From Magnetococcales bacterium (GTDB taxonomy: Bacteria; Pseudomonadota; Magnetococcia; Magnetococcales; JADFZT01), in assembly GCA_015232395.1 (NCBI GenBank), contig JADFZT010000024.1:1-58951 (forward strand): a stretch of DNA of 58,951 nucleotides. Direction: 5' to 3'. The first letter of the stretch is position 1. Every line of letters starts with the position of its first letter. The position numbers and the translations under genes were made by a program. Of this stretch, positions 25,299 through 35,072 are shown in pieces. Below the pieces are notes generated by a model, which was given only the letters and a program-made list of their open reading frames with translations, was not told where the DNA came from and made no database searches.

Positions 25299-27014
25299 TC
25301 ACTCTCCCCCGCCGGCCTGTTCAAGCGCCTTGCTGAGTGCCTCACCCAGACTGCTGGTAGCACTACCCTTGTCCGAGGTGTACTCTTTCAAGGCCTTGCG
25401 CTCCTGGGAGACTTCCATGGCTTTGATGGACAAGAGAATTTTACGCTTTTGACGGTCAACCTGGAGAATATTGGCATTGATTTCGTCACCAACGGCAGGC
25501 CCTGCTGAACCCTTCTCATCCATGGACATCTCGGACTTACGCAGCAAACCGTCCACTGAGTCGCCGAGTTCCAGGATGACGCCGGAGTTGACCACCTCTT
25601 TGACAATACCCTTGACCTGACTGCCTTTGGGGTTGGCATCGGCCCACTGGCTCCAGGTATCGGGGCTCGCCTGTTTGAGTCCCAGGGAGATGCGCTCCTT
25701 GTCGGGATCCAGGGAGAGAACAATGGTCTCCACCTCCTGACCTCTTTGGAAACTTTTCAGGGCTTCCTGGCCGGAGTTGGGTTCCCAGGTGACATCGGAG
25801 AGATGCACCAAGCCGTCGATATCCCCTTCCAGGCCGATGAAGAGCCCGAACTCGGTGATATTTTTGATCTCCCCCCGAACGGTGGCACCGACAGGATTGC
25901 TGGAGGCAAAAGCGTGCCAGGGGTTTTCCTGACATTGCTTGACTCCCAGAGAGATGCGCCGACGGTCCGGATCCACATCCAGAACCATCACTTCCACCTT
26001 CTGGCCTACCTCCAGAATCTTGGAGGGGTGGATATTTTTCTTGGTCCAGGCGAGTTCGGAAACGTGGGCCAAGCCCTCGACACCCGATTCCAGCTCCACA
26101 AAGGCACCGTAGTCGGTGATGTTGGTGACCACGCCGAAAAATTTGGTGCCTGGGGGATATTTCGCACCCACGCCTTCCCAGGGATCGGTGAGGAGCTGTT
26201 TCATCCCCAAGGAGATGCGCTGGGTTTCGGGATTGAATTTGATCACCTGCACAGCGACGGTATCGCCCACGCCAACGACACTGGAGGGGTGTTTGACCCG
26301 CTTCCAGGACATGTCGGTGATGTGCAGAAGGCCGTCCAAGCCGCCCAGATCAACAAAGGCACCGTAGTCGGTGATATTTTTCACCACACCATCCAGGATC
26401 ATGCCCTCATGGAGGGTTTCCAGGAGAGCGGCTCTGGCGGTTTCCCGCTGGCGCTCGATGACGGTACGGCGGGAAACGACGATATTGCCCCGGCGACGAT
26501 CCATTTTCAGGATGTCGAAGGGTTGCTCCTCCTCCTGAAGACGGGAGATGTCGTGAACCGGACGGACATCCACCTGGGAGCCGGGCAGGAAGGCGGCCAG
26601 GGTGTTGATATCGACTGTATACCCCCCCTTGACCTTGCCCAGAATCCGACCTGTAACGGTCTCCTTGGCAGCGAAGGCCTTTTCCAGAACCAGCCACGCC
26701 TCTTCGCGCTTGGCTTTTTCCCGGGAAAGAACGGCCTGGCCGTTCTGGTCTTCGCAGCGTTCCACGAAGACATCCACCTGGTCGCCAACCGTCACAGAGA
26801 GCGTGCCGTCCGGATCGTTAAATTCCCGGATGGTCAGCCGGCCTTCGGACTTCAGGCCTACATCAATGACGAATTCGTCACCTTCTCTTTGAATGATAGT
26901 CCCCGTAATGACTTGGCCTTCTTTGCCAACACCATTTTTGAATGACTCTTCGAGAAGGGCGCTAAAATCCTCGTCTGCAATTTCGAGGTCTTGGGTTTGA
27001 TCTTCGCCTACCAC
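25299..27014 (-). CDS. rpsA: 30S ribosomal protein S1
   Basis: S1 binds mRNA leaders and helps initiation on structured or weak ribosome sites. The 571-aa protein contains six S1/OB repeats; the third to sixth are clearest by their internal motifs GVVKNITDYGAFVDLGGLDGLLHITDMSW, GVVTNITDYGAFVELESGVEGLAHVSE, GEIKNITEFGLFIGL and GIVKEVVNSGVILEL. The start is GTG with AAGGTGAA about 8 bases upstream. It follows cmk by 7 bases. A tail rich in Gly, Ser and Ala ends the protein. Confidence 0.97.
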   Translation of the reverse strand: MVGEDQTQDLEIADEDFSALLEESFKNGVGKEGQVITGTIIQREGDEFVIDVGLKSEGRLTIREFNDPDGTLSVTVGDQVDVFVERCEDQNGQAVLSREKAKREEAWLVLEKAFAAKETVTGRILGKVKGGYTVDINTLAAFLPGSQVDVRPVHDISRLQEEEQPFDILKMDRRRGNIVVSRRTVIERQRETARAALLETLHEGMILDGVVKNITDYGAFVDLGGLDGLLHITDMSWKRVKHPSSVVGVGDTVAVQVIKFNPETQRISLGMKQLLTDPWEGVGAKYPPGTKFFGVVTNITDYGAFVELESGVEGLAHVSELAWTKKNIHPSKILEVGQKVEVMVLDVDPDRRRISLGVKQCQENPWHAFASSNPVGATVRGEIKNITEFGLFIGLEGDIDGLVHLSDVTWEPNSGQEALKSFQRGQEVETIVLSLDPDKERISLGLKQASPDTWSQWADANPKGSQVKGIVKEVVNSGVILELGDSVDGLLRKSEMSMDEKGSAGPAVGDEINANILQVDRQKRKILLSIKAMEVSQERKALKEYTSDKGSATSSLGEALSKALEQAGGGE

Positions 27015-27021
27015 TGGAGGT

Positions 27022-27756
27022 TCACCTTTTAAAGTTATGGGCTGAATCCCGTATCAACCCTTCCACCAAACGGAGGACCCGCATGACACTTTCTTCTCGG
27101 GAAAGACGGGTCGTATCCACCAATACCGAATCCGTAGCAGAAGCCAATGGGGCATGGGCTCGCTGGGCATCCCGTGCATCTCGCTCCTGCATTCTGGACT
27201 GGATGTCGTGGAAATTAACAGTTTCTCCCCGCCCTTGCAACTCCAAAGCCCGCCGTCTTGCACGCTCTTCGAGGCTAGCGGTGAGGAAAATTTTCAAAGG
27301 GGCATCCGGCCACACCACAGTACCGACATCCCGGCCATCCAGCAGGACATTTTCCACCCCCCCATAACCCCGCTGAAACCCAAGCAGGGCCTCGCGTACT
27401 TCGGGTAATGCCGCCACCCGGGAAGCGGCCTGACCGACCTTTTCCTCCCGCAGGTGGGCACTCACATCCCGACCATTTAAAAAAGCCCGAAAATCGATAC
27501 CTTCCACGGAACGGAACTGAAAATCCATTCCCCTGGCAATCCGAGCCAGCTCATCTGGCGCCTCCAACCCCTCCTGCAGGGAAATCAGCCCCACCGCCCG
27601 ATAGATGGAACCGGTATCCAGATAGCGGAAGCCCAACCTGACCGATACCTCCCGGCACACCATCCCCTTGCCAGCCCCAGCCGGACCATCCACCGCAACC
27701 ACCAGCCGAGAGGTGACCGGATCCATTTTGGCCGAGGTCTTTTCAGCCTGCGCCAT
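27022..27756 (-). CDS. cmk: Cytidylate kinase
   Basis: Phosphorylates CMP and dCMP with ATP. The 244-aa protein has the P-loop VAVDGPAGAGKGMVCREV (about 20-37), YLDTGSIYRAVGL, the LLDGRDVGTVVWPDAPLKIFLTAS motif and the ERDARDAQRAHAPL lid region. The aroA stop and this ATG overlap as TGATG; a GTG one codon earlier (27759) is an alternative. The Ser-for-Met in YRA (YLDTGSIYRA) departs from the usual TGAMYRA but keeps the local fold. Confidence 0.95.
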   Translation of the reverse strand: MAQAEKTSAKMDPVTSRLVVAVDGPAGAGKGMVCREVSVRLGFRYLDTGSIYRAVGLISLQEGLEAPDELARIARGMDFQFRSVEGIDFRAFLNGRDVSAHLREEKVGQAASRVAALPEVREALLGFQRGYGGVENVLLDGRDVGTVVWPDAPLKIFLTASLEERARRRALELQGRGETVNFHDIQSRMQERDARDAQRAHAPLASATDSVLVDTTRLSREESVMRVLRLVEGLIRDSAHNFKR

Positions 27757-29108
27757 CACCCTGGCCCCTCCACAACCAAATTCGCACCCAGACCGGTCAT
27801 GGCGGTTGCGAATCCTGGAAACGAGGTGTTGATATTATCACATCGGGTCACGGTGACCGGTTTGTGACAGCAGAGCCCGGCTATGAGCAGGCTCATGGCG
27901 ATGCGATGGTCGGTGTGGGAATCCACCCGCACGCCCCCGGGCAATGTTCCCCCGGCCCCCATGATTCGCGCCCCATCAGGCAACTCTTCCACCCGGGCCC
28001 CCAACTCCAAAAGCCCCTTGGCCATGGCAGCGATGCGGTCGGACTCCTTGACCCGAAGCTCCTCAGCCCCGGACAACACAGTCTCGCCATGGGCCAGGGC
28101 AGCCGCTGTAAAAAATATCGGAAATTCGTCGATGGCCCGGGGGACGGTCTGCGGAGGGACCGTTATTCCGCTCAATTTGGAATAACGCACCCGAAGATCC
28201 ACTACCGGCTCACCCCCCACCTCCCGCTCATTCAAGCGCTCGATATCCCCCCCCATGGCCAGGAGCAGATCCAGCAATCCGGTCCGGGTCGGATTGAAAC
28301 CGACCCCTTCCAGGAGAATATCAGAGCCCGGCACCACCAGAGCAGCGACGATGGGAAAGGCGGCGGCGGAAAAATCTCCCGGCACCCGAATGGATTGTCC
28401 TTTGAGATCGGGCCACCCCTCGACCGTGACCTTGAGCCCTTCCCGTTTTACCTCAGCGCCAAAGGCACTCAACATCCGTTCGGTGTGATCCCGAGTGAGC
28501 GCGGGCTCGGTAACCGACGTTTCCCCTGCGGTGTTGAGACCCGCCAAAAGCACGGCGGTTTTGACCTGGGCTGAAGCGACGGGGCTGATATAGTCGATGG
28601 GAATCAGCTCCGTGCCTTCAATCACCAGCGGTGCAAACCGCCCCCCGTCCCGGCCCAAAATCCGCGCTCCCATGGAACGCAGGGGTTTGGCAATTCGCCC
28701 CATGGGACGATATCTTAAGCTGTCGTCCCCAGTGAGTATAGTCATAAAAGGACGATTGGCGAGTACGCCAGCCAAAAGCCGCATGGCGGTACCGGAGTTG
28801 CCCACATCCAGAACGTTGTCCGGCTCTGACAGACCATCCAGCCCCACCCCATCGATGAGATAACGCCCCTCACCGGTGCGCTCAATCGCCACACCCATGG
28901 CCTCAAAAGCGGCCACGGTTCGCAGCACATCCTCCCCCTCCAGGAGGTTTTCCACCCGGGTCTCCCCCTCGGCCAGGCTACCGAAAATAATCGAACGATG
29001 GGAGATGGATTTATCCCCCGGCGGCTGGATGGTTCCTGAGAGTGGGGAGCCTGCCTGCGCCTGTAGCACCAGCCCATCCCTGGATGCGGCGGAGTTTGTT
29101 GCGACCAT
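27756..29108 (-). CDS. aroA: 3-phosphoshikimate 1-carboxyvinyltransferase (EPSP synthase)
   Basis: Sixth shikimate-pathway step. The 450-aa protein has GTIQPPGDKSISHRSIIFGSLAEG, LDVGNSGTAMRLLAGVL, and DGDDSLRYRPM-like LTGDDSLRYRPMGRIAKPL, with RVKESDRIAAMAKGLLELGA near the C-terminus and DHRIAMSLLIAGL. LDVGNSGTAMRLLAG with Ala after GT is the class II arrangement. It follows tyrA by a single base and overlaps cmk, as part of pheA-tyrA-aroA-cmk-rpsA-ihfB. Confidence 0.96.
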   Translation of the reverse strand: MVATNSAASRDGLVLQAQAGSPLSGTIQPPGDKSISHRSIIFGSLAEGETRVENLLEGEDVLRTVAAFEAMGVAIERTGEGRYLIDGVGLDGLSEPDNVLDVGNSGTAMRLLAGVLANRPFMTILTGDDSLRYRPMGRIAKPLRSMGARILGRDGGRFAPLVIEGTELIPIDYISPVASAQVKTAVLLAGLNTAGETSVTEPALTRDHTERMLSAFGAEVKREGLKVTVEGWPDLKGQSIRVPGDFSAAAFPIVAALVVPGSDILLEGVGFNPTRTGLLDLLLAMGGDIERLNEREVGGEPVVDLRVRYSKLSGITVPPQTVPRAIDEFPIFFTAAALAHGETVLSGAEELRVKESDRIAAMAKGLLELGARVEELPDGARIMGAGGTLPGGVRVDSHTDHRIAMSLLIAGLCCHKPVTVTRCDNINTSFPGFATAMTGLGANLVVEGPG

Positions 29109-29109
29109 C

Positions 29110-30018
29110 TCAATCCTCCCCCAGGGGGCTTGTATGCAAAATTTTATTTTCGCTCAACACCCGATCCCGGGTGGTTTTGGAGCGGTCGAAGCTATCGAAA
29201 AGCGCCTCTCCGTCCCGGGCTTTCACCTGCCGGGCCAAGGCATCCAGGTTATCCCGAAACCGCTCCAGAATGAGGAGAATCGCCTCGCTGTTTTCCAGAC
29301 AGATATCCCGCCACATGGTGGGGTCTGAGGAAGCGATGCGGGTAAAATCCCGAAAGCCGCCAGCGGCATAACGAAACACCTCGGCACGAATATGCTCTTC
29401 CTGATCCGACAGGGTGTTGACCACGTTATAGGCCATCAGATGGGGCAGATGGCTGGTGGCCGCCAGCACTTGATCGTGATACTCGGCACCCATGGTTTCC
29501 ACCCGGGAACCTGCCGCTTCCCACACCAGGCGTACCAGCTCCAGGGCTGGCTGGTGGGTCTCGTCTGTCGGGGTCAGGATGGTGCGGCTGCCCTGAAAAA
29601 GAGAGGGAAATGAGGCGGATACCCCCACCCGCTCCCGCCCGGCAATGGGGTGCCCGCCCACAAACCAGCACCCTTCAGGCATGAGGGGTTCGCAAGCGGC
29701 GACAATGCTGCCCTTGACGCTCCCCACATCGGTCACTACCGCCCCGCGACTCAGAGATGGCGCCATCTGGGCCACCACCTGGGCAATGGAGCGCACCGGG
29801 GTCGCCACCAACACCATGGTGGCCCCCTGGACCCCGTCGGTAATGGAATCGGTCGCCCGATCCACCACCCCCATCTCCAGGGCCATTTCCCGGGAAGCGG
29901 CAGAGCGATTAACCCCGACCACCTCCCCCACCAAACCCTGCTCCCGCAGGGATTGAGCCAGGGAACCACCGATAAGCCCGACCCCGATAATAGTCAGGCG
30001 GTTGACAAAAAAAGACAT
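29110..30018 (-). CDS. tyrA: Prephenate/arogenate dehydrogenase
   Basis: Oxidatively decarboxylates prephenate (or arogenate) toward tyrosine. The 302-aa protein has an N-terminal NAD(P) motif LTIIGVGLIGGSLAQSLRE (8-26), VLVATPVRS, TDVGSVKGSIVAACE, the GGHPIAGRERVGVSAS catalytic motif with His, and a helical C-terminal domain (ATSHLPHLMAYNVVNTL). No fused chorismate mutase or ACT domain. It begins 3 bases after the pheA stop. Substrate choice between prephenate and arogenate cannot be told from the sequence by eye. Confidence 0.94.
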   Translation of the reverse strand: MSFFVNRLTIIGVGLIGGSLAQSLREQGLVGEVVGVNRSAASREMALEMGVVDRATDSITDGVQGATMVLVATPVRSIAQVVAQMAPSLSRGAVVTDVGSVKGSIVAACEPLMPEGCWFVGGHPIAGRERVGVSASFPSLFQGSRTILTPTDETHQPALELVRLVWEAAGSRVETMGAEYHDQVLAATSHLPHLMAYNVVNTLSDQEEHIRAEVFRYAAGGFRDFTRIASSDPTMWRDICLENSEAILLILERFRDNLDALARQVKARDGEALFDSFDRSKTTRDRVLSENKILHTSPLGED

Positions 30019-30021
30019 GTT

Positions 30022-31137
30022 TTAAAGTACCCGACGGGGATAGGAGCCCAGAAGTTTGGTGTCGAGTTCGGGAATGCCCCGAAGTTCGTCCAGAGCAGCC
30101 GCCACCTGGGGATCCTGCCGGTGCCCTTGAAAATCGATAAAGAAAAGATATTCCCAGGCTTTTTTCCGGGCGGGCCGGGATTCGATGGTGGTGAGATTGA
30201 CTTCCCGCTGGGCAAAAATACCCAACACCCGATGCAAAAAACCGGGTTTGTCCGGGAAGGAGAGCATCAGGCTGGTGCGATCCTCTCCCGTGCGTTCAGT
30301 ATCCTGGCGACCAATCACCAAAAAACGATTACCGTGGTCGGGTTGATCGCCAATCTGACTGGAAAGGACGTTCAAACCAAAATGATCCGCAGCATAAACC
30401 CCGGCAATGGCCGCCGCACCCTTATGTTCCCGAGCCTTGCGGGCCGCCTTGGCTGTGGAGGAGACCACCTCTACCTGAACATCCGGGAGATGACGCTCCA
30501 ACCAGTGGCGGCATTGGGATTGGGCCAGGGGATGACAATAGAGCACCTTGATTTCATTGAGATCGGTCTCTTGGGAGAGGAGTGTGGGGGCCACCGGCAC
30601 ATAGACCTCACCACATATTTTCAGAGGTGAATCCACAAAACGATCCAAGGTGTGGCTCACCATCCCCTCACTGGAATTTTCCACCGGCACTACTCCATAA
30701 TCGGCCCGGGCCGACTCCACTTCGAGAAACAGCTCATCGATGGAAGAGGCCGCAGCAAAGGTGCAGGAAGAACCGAATTGCTTTTTGGCGGCTTGATGGG
30801 TAAAAGTCGCTTCCGGCCCCAGATAGACCACGGTCAGCTGCTGCTCCAGGTTGAGGCAGGCGGAGATGATTTCACGAAAAATCCGGTGCATCCCTTCTGT
30901 GGGAAAGGGGCCTTGGTGGCGCTCTTCCAAGCGGCGGTGAATCTGGGCTTCCCGGGCGGGTCGATAGAAGAGGGGATCTGCGGACTTGCCCTTGGCCTCC
31001 CCCACTTTCATTACCCAGTGGGCGCGTTCCATGAGCAGGTCGTGGATCTGGTTATCGATCCGATCAATGGATTGCCGGCACTCCGCGAGAATCGACTCAA
31101 GGGCCGAACCGGATTTACTTGGTTTTTCGGCGCTCAC
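30022..31137 (-). CDS. pheA: Chorismate mutase/prephenate dehydratase
   Basis: The bifunctional P-protein makes phenylpyruvate from chorismate. Of 371 aa, about 15-100 is an AroQ chorismate mutase (ECRQSIDRIDNQIHDLLMERAHWVMKVGEAKG, then YRPAREAQIHRRLEE). The prephenate dehydratase domain follows (VVYLGPEATFTHQAAKKQFG; YGVVPVENSSEGMVSHTLDRF with the catalytic Thr-Arg-Phe variant H-T-L-D-R-F). The C-terminal ACT domain (TSLMLSFPDKPGFLHRVLGIFAQREVNLTTIESRP) binds phenylalanine for feedback control. It opens the aromatic-to-rpsA operon. Confidence 0.95.
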   Translation of the reverse strand: MSAEKPSKSGSALESILAECRQSIDRIDNQIHDLLMERAHWVMKVGEAKGKSADPLFYRPAREAQIHRRLEERHQGPFPTEGMHRIFREIISACLNLEQQLTVVYLGPEATFTHQAAKKQFGSSCTFAAASSIDELFLEVESARADYGVVPVENSSEGMVSHTLDRFVDSPLKICGEVYVPVAPTLLSQETDLNEIKVLYCHPLAQSQCRHWLERHLPDVQVEVVSSTAKAARKAREHKGAAAIAGVYAADHFGLNVLSSQIGDQPDHGNRFLVIGRQDTERTGEDRTSLMLSFPDKPGFLHRVLGIFAQREVNLTTIESRPARKKAWEYLFFIDFQGHRQDPQVAAALDELRGIPELDTKLLGSYPRRVL

Positions 31138-31474
31138 GGGGGGGGAACCTTACGAGGGGTTGGAGGTGGATAACGACAGCCAGAAGATAAACTGTAGCCC
31201 ACACCGAAGCCGTTGGCAATACCCTGATCCGGGAAAATGGCGCAAAAAACGAAGGGCGGTATTTTTCCCAAACCAATGAAAGCATCCTCCCAACGGCCAC
31301 TTGAGGCTGATGAACTTCAGCACCCCCCCTGTATCGGGGCTACCGGAAACAATCCCCACCTCTAGCCTTGGAAAAATCCATGTTATGCTGGCGAGGTTCT
31401 GTTCAAAAGATGAGCCCCCCGGGGTGCCATCACCTTTCAGCTTCTTTTAAGCCCCATTTTTCATTGAGACCGCC
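31138..31474. other. Divergent intergenic region, pheA / sulfatase
   Basis: About 340 bases between divergent genes. No coding sequence or clear repeat is seen. It must contain the pheA operon promoter and probably that of the plus-strand sulfatase, but I cannot identify either confidently. A Trp/Phe-type leader peptide was looked for and not found. Confidence 0.35.
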
Positions 31475-32986
31475 ATGCCCCACACCTACCGGTTGATTCT
31501 CCTCCTGGGTCTGCTCACCCTACCCCTCTCCCCTCTGCCCACCCAAGCGGCTGACGATCCCCCCTCCCCTAAGAAACGCCCCCACATCTTCTGGATTCTG
31601 GTGGACACCCTGCGCCTGGATCACACCTCACTCCCGGGATATGGGCGAAACACCACCCCCCATATAAAAGCCTTTGCCCAAGAGGCCACCCTGTTTGAAA
31701 GTGCCAAGAGCCAAGCCTCCTGGACCATTCCCGCAGTGGCTTCCCTGCTCACCGGGCAGTTTCCCTTCAACCACGGCATCCTCACCCGTCCCAGTCAACA
31801 ACCGGAACAGCAACGCCTCACCGGCACCCTCATTCAAACCGTAAAAGAGGCGGGGGGATATCACGGGGTATCGATCCAAAGAAACCACATGATCGAACAT
31901 TTGACTGGAGATTTTACCGAACACCATCCCCAGACCGACTGGCAAAAAAATTCGGACGGGGACGCGGTGACAGAGGCCCTGGAGGTGGTCAAAAAACATG
32001 TGGGAACCGAAAAACCCTCCCCCGCTCCCACCCCCGCCTCCCCCCTGCTACTCTTCCTGGGCCTCTTCAACCCCCACTGGCCCTATGTCTGGTCCCTTCA
32101 GGAGGGGGAGTGGTTTGAACGCTATCTCACCGACCAGACATTTCAGCAGAGCCCCTCCCGAAACATCCAGCGATTTCCCTTTCCAGGAGGAGAACTCACC
32201 CCAAGCCATCTCCCCGAAAAGCTCCGAAAGCGCTTTCCAACCGCCGAAACCCTCTACAATCCAAATCAGCCTGGCTACCAAAAACCCAGCCCCTTTTTCC
32301 AACGAATCAAACACCAGGGGGGCTATCGGGATGAACGCCTCTATATTGCCGCCTATGACGCCGAAATCCGCTACACCGATCAACAGATTGGACGTTTTCT
32401 GAATGATCTCAAAAAAAACGCCCTCTATGACAACGCCCTGATCATCGTCATGGCCGACCACGGAGAGCTGATGAACGAACAGGACACCACCCCATTCCAC
32501 CACGGCTCCCACCTCTATAACGCCGAACTGGCCGTTCCCCTGATGATCAAATTTCCCCATCAGACCCAACAGCAAGTGGTCACCCCCACCATCCGCTCCA
32601 TGGATCTTTGGCCTACCTTGCTGGACTATCTCGCCCTGCCCCATCCCCCGGTGGACGGCCAAAGTCTGCTCCCGCTCATCCAGGGCAAAGAGGTCGATTT
32701 TGACCAACGCCCGGTCATCTCCTACACCGAAGCCGAAGGCCCCAAAATTTCTCTCTACCGGGAGGGCCATCATCTGATCCATACCCTCCGGAACCGGGAG
32801 AGCCGACTTTACCGGCAAGATCTGGATCCCCTGGAGCAAAATAATTTGGCCGCAGACCAACCCCGATGGGTGGAGGCACTCACAACCTTTCTCTGCCAAC
32901 ACCACTGCCCCCCATGGCTGACGACCACAGAAAAACAAACTCCAGAAATGAACCCAACAAGACCAACAAACTTTTCTAATTATTGA
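31475..32986 (+). CDS. Exported sulfatase-fold enzyme with Thr nucleophile
   Basis: A 503-aa alkaline-phosphatase-superfamily protein with a signal peptide (LILLLGLLTLPLSPLPTQA). Metal-site motifs are ILVDTLRLDH (Asp44), VMADHGELMNE (Asp328, His329) and FHHGSHLYNAELAVPLMIKFP. The nucleophile motif aligning with Cys-x-Pro-x-Arg of sulfatases reads TIPAVASLLTG, putting Thr84 at the formylglycine position and Val for the Arg. Thr nucleophiles are known in LtaS, EptA and OpgB-type phosphotransferases and in many 'sulfatase' homologues of unknown substrate. A phosphoester transfer or hydrolysis is therefore at least as likely as sulfate removal. Two genes downstream lies a close paralogue (35146), with a radical SAM gene between. 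No catalytic test can be inferred from sequence alone. Confidence 0.82.
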   Translation: MPHTYRLILLLGLLTLPLSPLPTQAADDPPSPKKRPHIFWILVDTLRLDHTSLPGYGRNTTPHIKAFAQEATLFESAKSQASWTIPAVASLLTGQFPFNHGILTRPSQQPEQQRLTGTLIQTVKEAGGYHGVSIQRNHMIEHLTGDFTEHHPQTDWQKNSDGDAVTEALEVVKKHVGTEKPSPAPTPASPLLLFLGLFNPHWPYVWSLQEGEWFERYLTDQTFQQSPSRNIQRFPFPGGELTPSHLPEKLRKRFPTAETLYNPNQPGYQKPSPFFQRIKHQGGYRDERLYIAAYDAEIRYTDQQIGRFLNDLKKNALYDNALIIVMADHGELMNEQDTTPFHHGSHLYNAELAVPLMIKFPHQTQQQVVTPTIRSMDLWPTLLDYLALPHPPVDGQSLLPLIQGKEVDFDQRPVISYTEAEGPKISLYREGHHLIHTLRNRESRLYRQDLDPLEQNNLAADQPRWVEALTTFLCQHHCPPWLTTTEKQTPEMNPTRPTNFSNY

Positions 32987-33036
32987 CCCTGGAAACAATG
33001 CCACCTAAATTTTGATCGCTATTTGGTCGAATTAAG

Positions 33037-33065
33037 AAGACAATTGAACGATTCATACATATAAT
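33037..33065 (+). promoter_or_regulatory. Candidate sigma-70 promoter for the radical SAM gene
   Basis: AAGACA (33037-33042), 17-base spacer, then a perfect TATAAT (33060-33065), in an unusually AT-rich stretch 70 bases upstream of the start at 33135. The -35 matches four of six consensus bases. It implies the radical SAM gene can be transcribed separately from the upstream sulfatase. Confidence 0.5.
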
Positions 33066-33134
33066 TTTCCCTCAATCAATTCAGCAAATCATCCGAACCA
33101 ATCCCGTACCAACCTTTCCCAAACGAACAAATCA

Positions 33135-34424
33135 ATGCCTCAGCAAACGGACACACATAAACTGCAAACCACCGAAAGCAAAGAGGTCACTTTGGTCGAC
33201 CCAAAAAACGCAGACGCCATCCTCTACCAGACCGTCTGGGATCGAATGGATCCTGATGATACGGACCTGCCCTTGGTGTTGGATTATCCCCCACGGATGG
33301 CTTGGCTCTCCCTGACGACCCAGTGCAACCTGACTTGCACCCACTGTGTTCGCTACACCAACAAGCTTCTGAATATCGAAAAACCGGACATTGAAATGAG
33401 TGATCCGCTCTTTGAGCAGATCAAGAAGGAACTCATGCCTGGTCTGGAAGGGTGCATTTTGGGGGGGAACAATTTTGGTGAACAGCTGATTTCAAAGAAG
33501 TTTCTCCAATTTTCAAGTCTGACCGGCCAATCCGACACCCTCACTGAAATCATCACCAACGGTACCGCCCTGACCCGGGAACGGGCGCAATATATTGTGG
33601 ATAACGACATCCAGGTTCGGCTTTCTCTGGAAGGGGCCACTGAACAAACCTACACCATGACCCGGGGTGCCCGTTTTTCCAAACTCTACGAGCAGCTCAA
33701 ATACTATTCCCAACTGCTCAAAGATAATCCGAAGAGCAAATCCCAGCTGATCTTTAACTTTGTCATGTTTGCCGGCGGCGCCCGGGATCTGCCCAAAGTG
33801 ATTGAGCTGGCAGCCGAACTGGGTTTCTTGGGCGTGACGGTCATTCTTTTCTATCCGCGCAACGAATTTCAGCGTTTTCAGTCCATGCTCTACCATCGTT
33901 CGCTTTTTGAAGAGGTGTACCGCGAAAGCCAGGCCCTGGCGGAAAAGCATCAAGTCATTCTCAACATGCCCAAGCCCCTGGCCATGGGCCGGATGGAAGC
34001 CACCCTCGACCCCTCAGAAACACAACAGAGCGAAACCGCCCCGCAAAAACTCTATTGCGGCCTCCCCTGGTCTGCCATTTCCATTGATGCCGACGGCAAG
34101 GTCTACCCCTGCTGCTCCTCCAAGGTGATGGGCAACCTGAACGACAATTCATTGATGGAAATATGGAATAACAAAGAATATCAAAAACTTCGCAAGGGAA
34201 TATTGACCGGACGCAAAATGGCCATGATCTGCAAGGGGTGTCAGTGGGCACGCTGGGGAAAAGAGACGGTCATGACCGAAACCGCCATCATGCGCTCCAT
34301 CGGGCTGTTCGACAGCATTCCAGCCATGGAACTCAGCAAATTATTGGTCTTGAAACTGCTCTCCAAACTTCCTGGTCAAGCCAAAATCAAACAGATATTA
34401 AAAGCCATCCACTCCCGAATATAG
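33135..34424 (+). CDS. Radical SAM/SPASM protein between two sulfatase-fold genes
   Basis: A 429-aa cytosolic iron-sulfur enzyme. The radical SAM cluster motif is CNLTCTHC (Cys64, 68, 71), followed by a GGNNFGE segment, the TNGTALT motif and the RLSLEGATEQTY strand. A C-terminal SPASM region supplies Cys308, Cys326, Cys327, Cys366 and Cys369 (YCGLPW, YPCCSSK, ICKGC) for auxiliary Fe-S binding. SPASM enzymes modify peptides, proteins or small metabolites, and anaerobic sulfatase-maturating enzymes belong here. However, the flanking sulfatase-fold proteins have Thr at the maturation site, so another substrate is likely. The last 50 residues form a basic helical tail. No precursor peptide gene was recognised nearby. 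Confidence 0.85.
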   Translation: MPQQTDTHKLQTTESKEVTLVDPKNADAILYQTVWDRMDPDDTDLPLVLDYPPRMAWLSLTTQCNLTCTHCVRYTNKLLNIEKPDIEMSDPLFEQIKKELMPGLEGCILGGNNFGEQLISKKFLQFSSLTGQSDTLTEIITNGTALTRERAQYIVDNDIQVRLSLEGATEQTYTMTRGARFSKLYEQLKYYSQLLKDNPKSKSQLIFNFVMFAGGARDLPKVIELAAELGFLGVTVILFYPRNEFQRFQSMLYHRSLFEEVYRESQALAEKHQVILNMPKPLAMGRMEATLDPSETQQSETAPQKLYCGLPWSAISIDADGKVYPCCSSKVMGNLNDNSLMEIWNNKEYQKLRKGILTGRKMAMICKGCQWARWGKETVMTETAIMRSIGLFDSIPAMELSKLLVLKLLSKLPGQAKIKQILKAIHSRI

Positions 34425-34509
34425 TTTATCATCCAGACTGGGACGTTGAGGCAGAACTTGGCTGAGCCGTTGAGACAGGGGGGCAATAGATTCCCCTTAT
34501 ACCAACGCT

Positions 34510-34753
34510 TATAGCAGTTCTATCTCAAAATTGAACATTCTTCCCTGACTCGTCATCCCCGCGAAGGCGGGGATCCAGGGAGCTGATGATTGCTCTCAAG
34601 GAAAAACCAAATCTTCAAGAAAGGCCGGTATTTTGCTGAAAGTGATACAAGATTTTGGAAAGGTTCGCGCCAGCCCCCCTGGATTCCCGCATTCGCGGGA
34701 ATGACAGAAAAAGTACAGCGGCATATGTCCAATTCTTGATTTGAATTGCTATA
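34510..34753. mobile_element. MITE-like element with terminal inverted repeats
   Basis: A 244-base noncoding element. Outer ends TATAGCAGTTC and GAATTGCTATA start imperfect inverted repeats of about 29 bases that continue through an ATTGRACAT block. Inside lie the facing blocks CATCCCCGCGAAGGCGGGGA (34554-34573) and its partner ATTCCCGCATTCGCGGGAAT (34683-34702), each itself a hairpin. Related copies are at 57823-58001 and, inverted and partial, at 37988-38047. No transposase is inside, so it would be non-autonomous. Confidence 0.65.
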
Positions 34754-35072
34754 TCCACCTTGTTTTTGCTTTTCAAGTGAGAACCCCGCCTCCCACCTGA
34801 CTCTTCTCACCTTTGGCAAATGCGTTTGAAAAACCAAACAAACAGCAAAAGGCAAGGGAATCGTTCGGCGGGCCTCCTTTCCCAAGCACCCAAAGGCGGT
34901 CAGTCACCCTCCACCCACAACCACCCCGCCCGATGCCAATCAAGCCGGAAACCAAAGAAAAACCGATCAAAGAGCCAAAAATAGTTGCACATTGGGAAAC
35001 AAGTTGGTGTTAGAATGTGACAGGCTGGAGAATAGATCAATTGCACCACCCTTTGTGCAGTCAAATTGACGA

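Noticed and set aside
25746-26945. 399-codon plus-strand frame opposite rpsA
   Set aside because: Produced by the repeated S1 domains on the other strand; not protein-like.
33135-34424. Radical SAM protein as an anaerobic sulfatase-maturating enzyme
   Set aside because: Neighbouring sulfatase-fold proteins have Thr, not Cys or Ser, in the modified motif, so the standard reaction has no substrate here.
34554-34702. Facing palindromes considered as a small CRISPR array
   Set aside because: Only two inverted, not direct, repeats and no regular spacers; the terminal inverted repeats fit a MITE.
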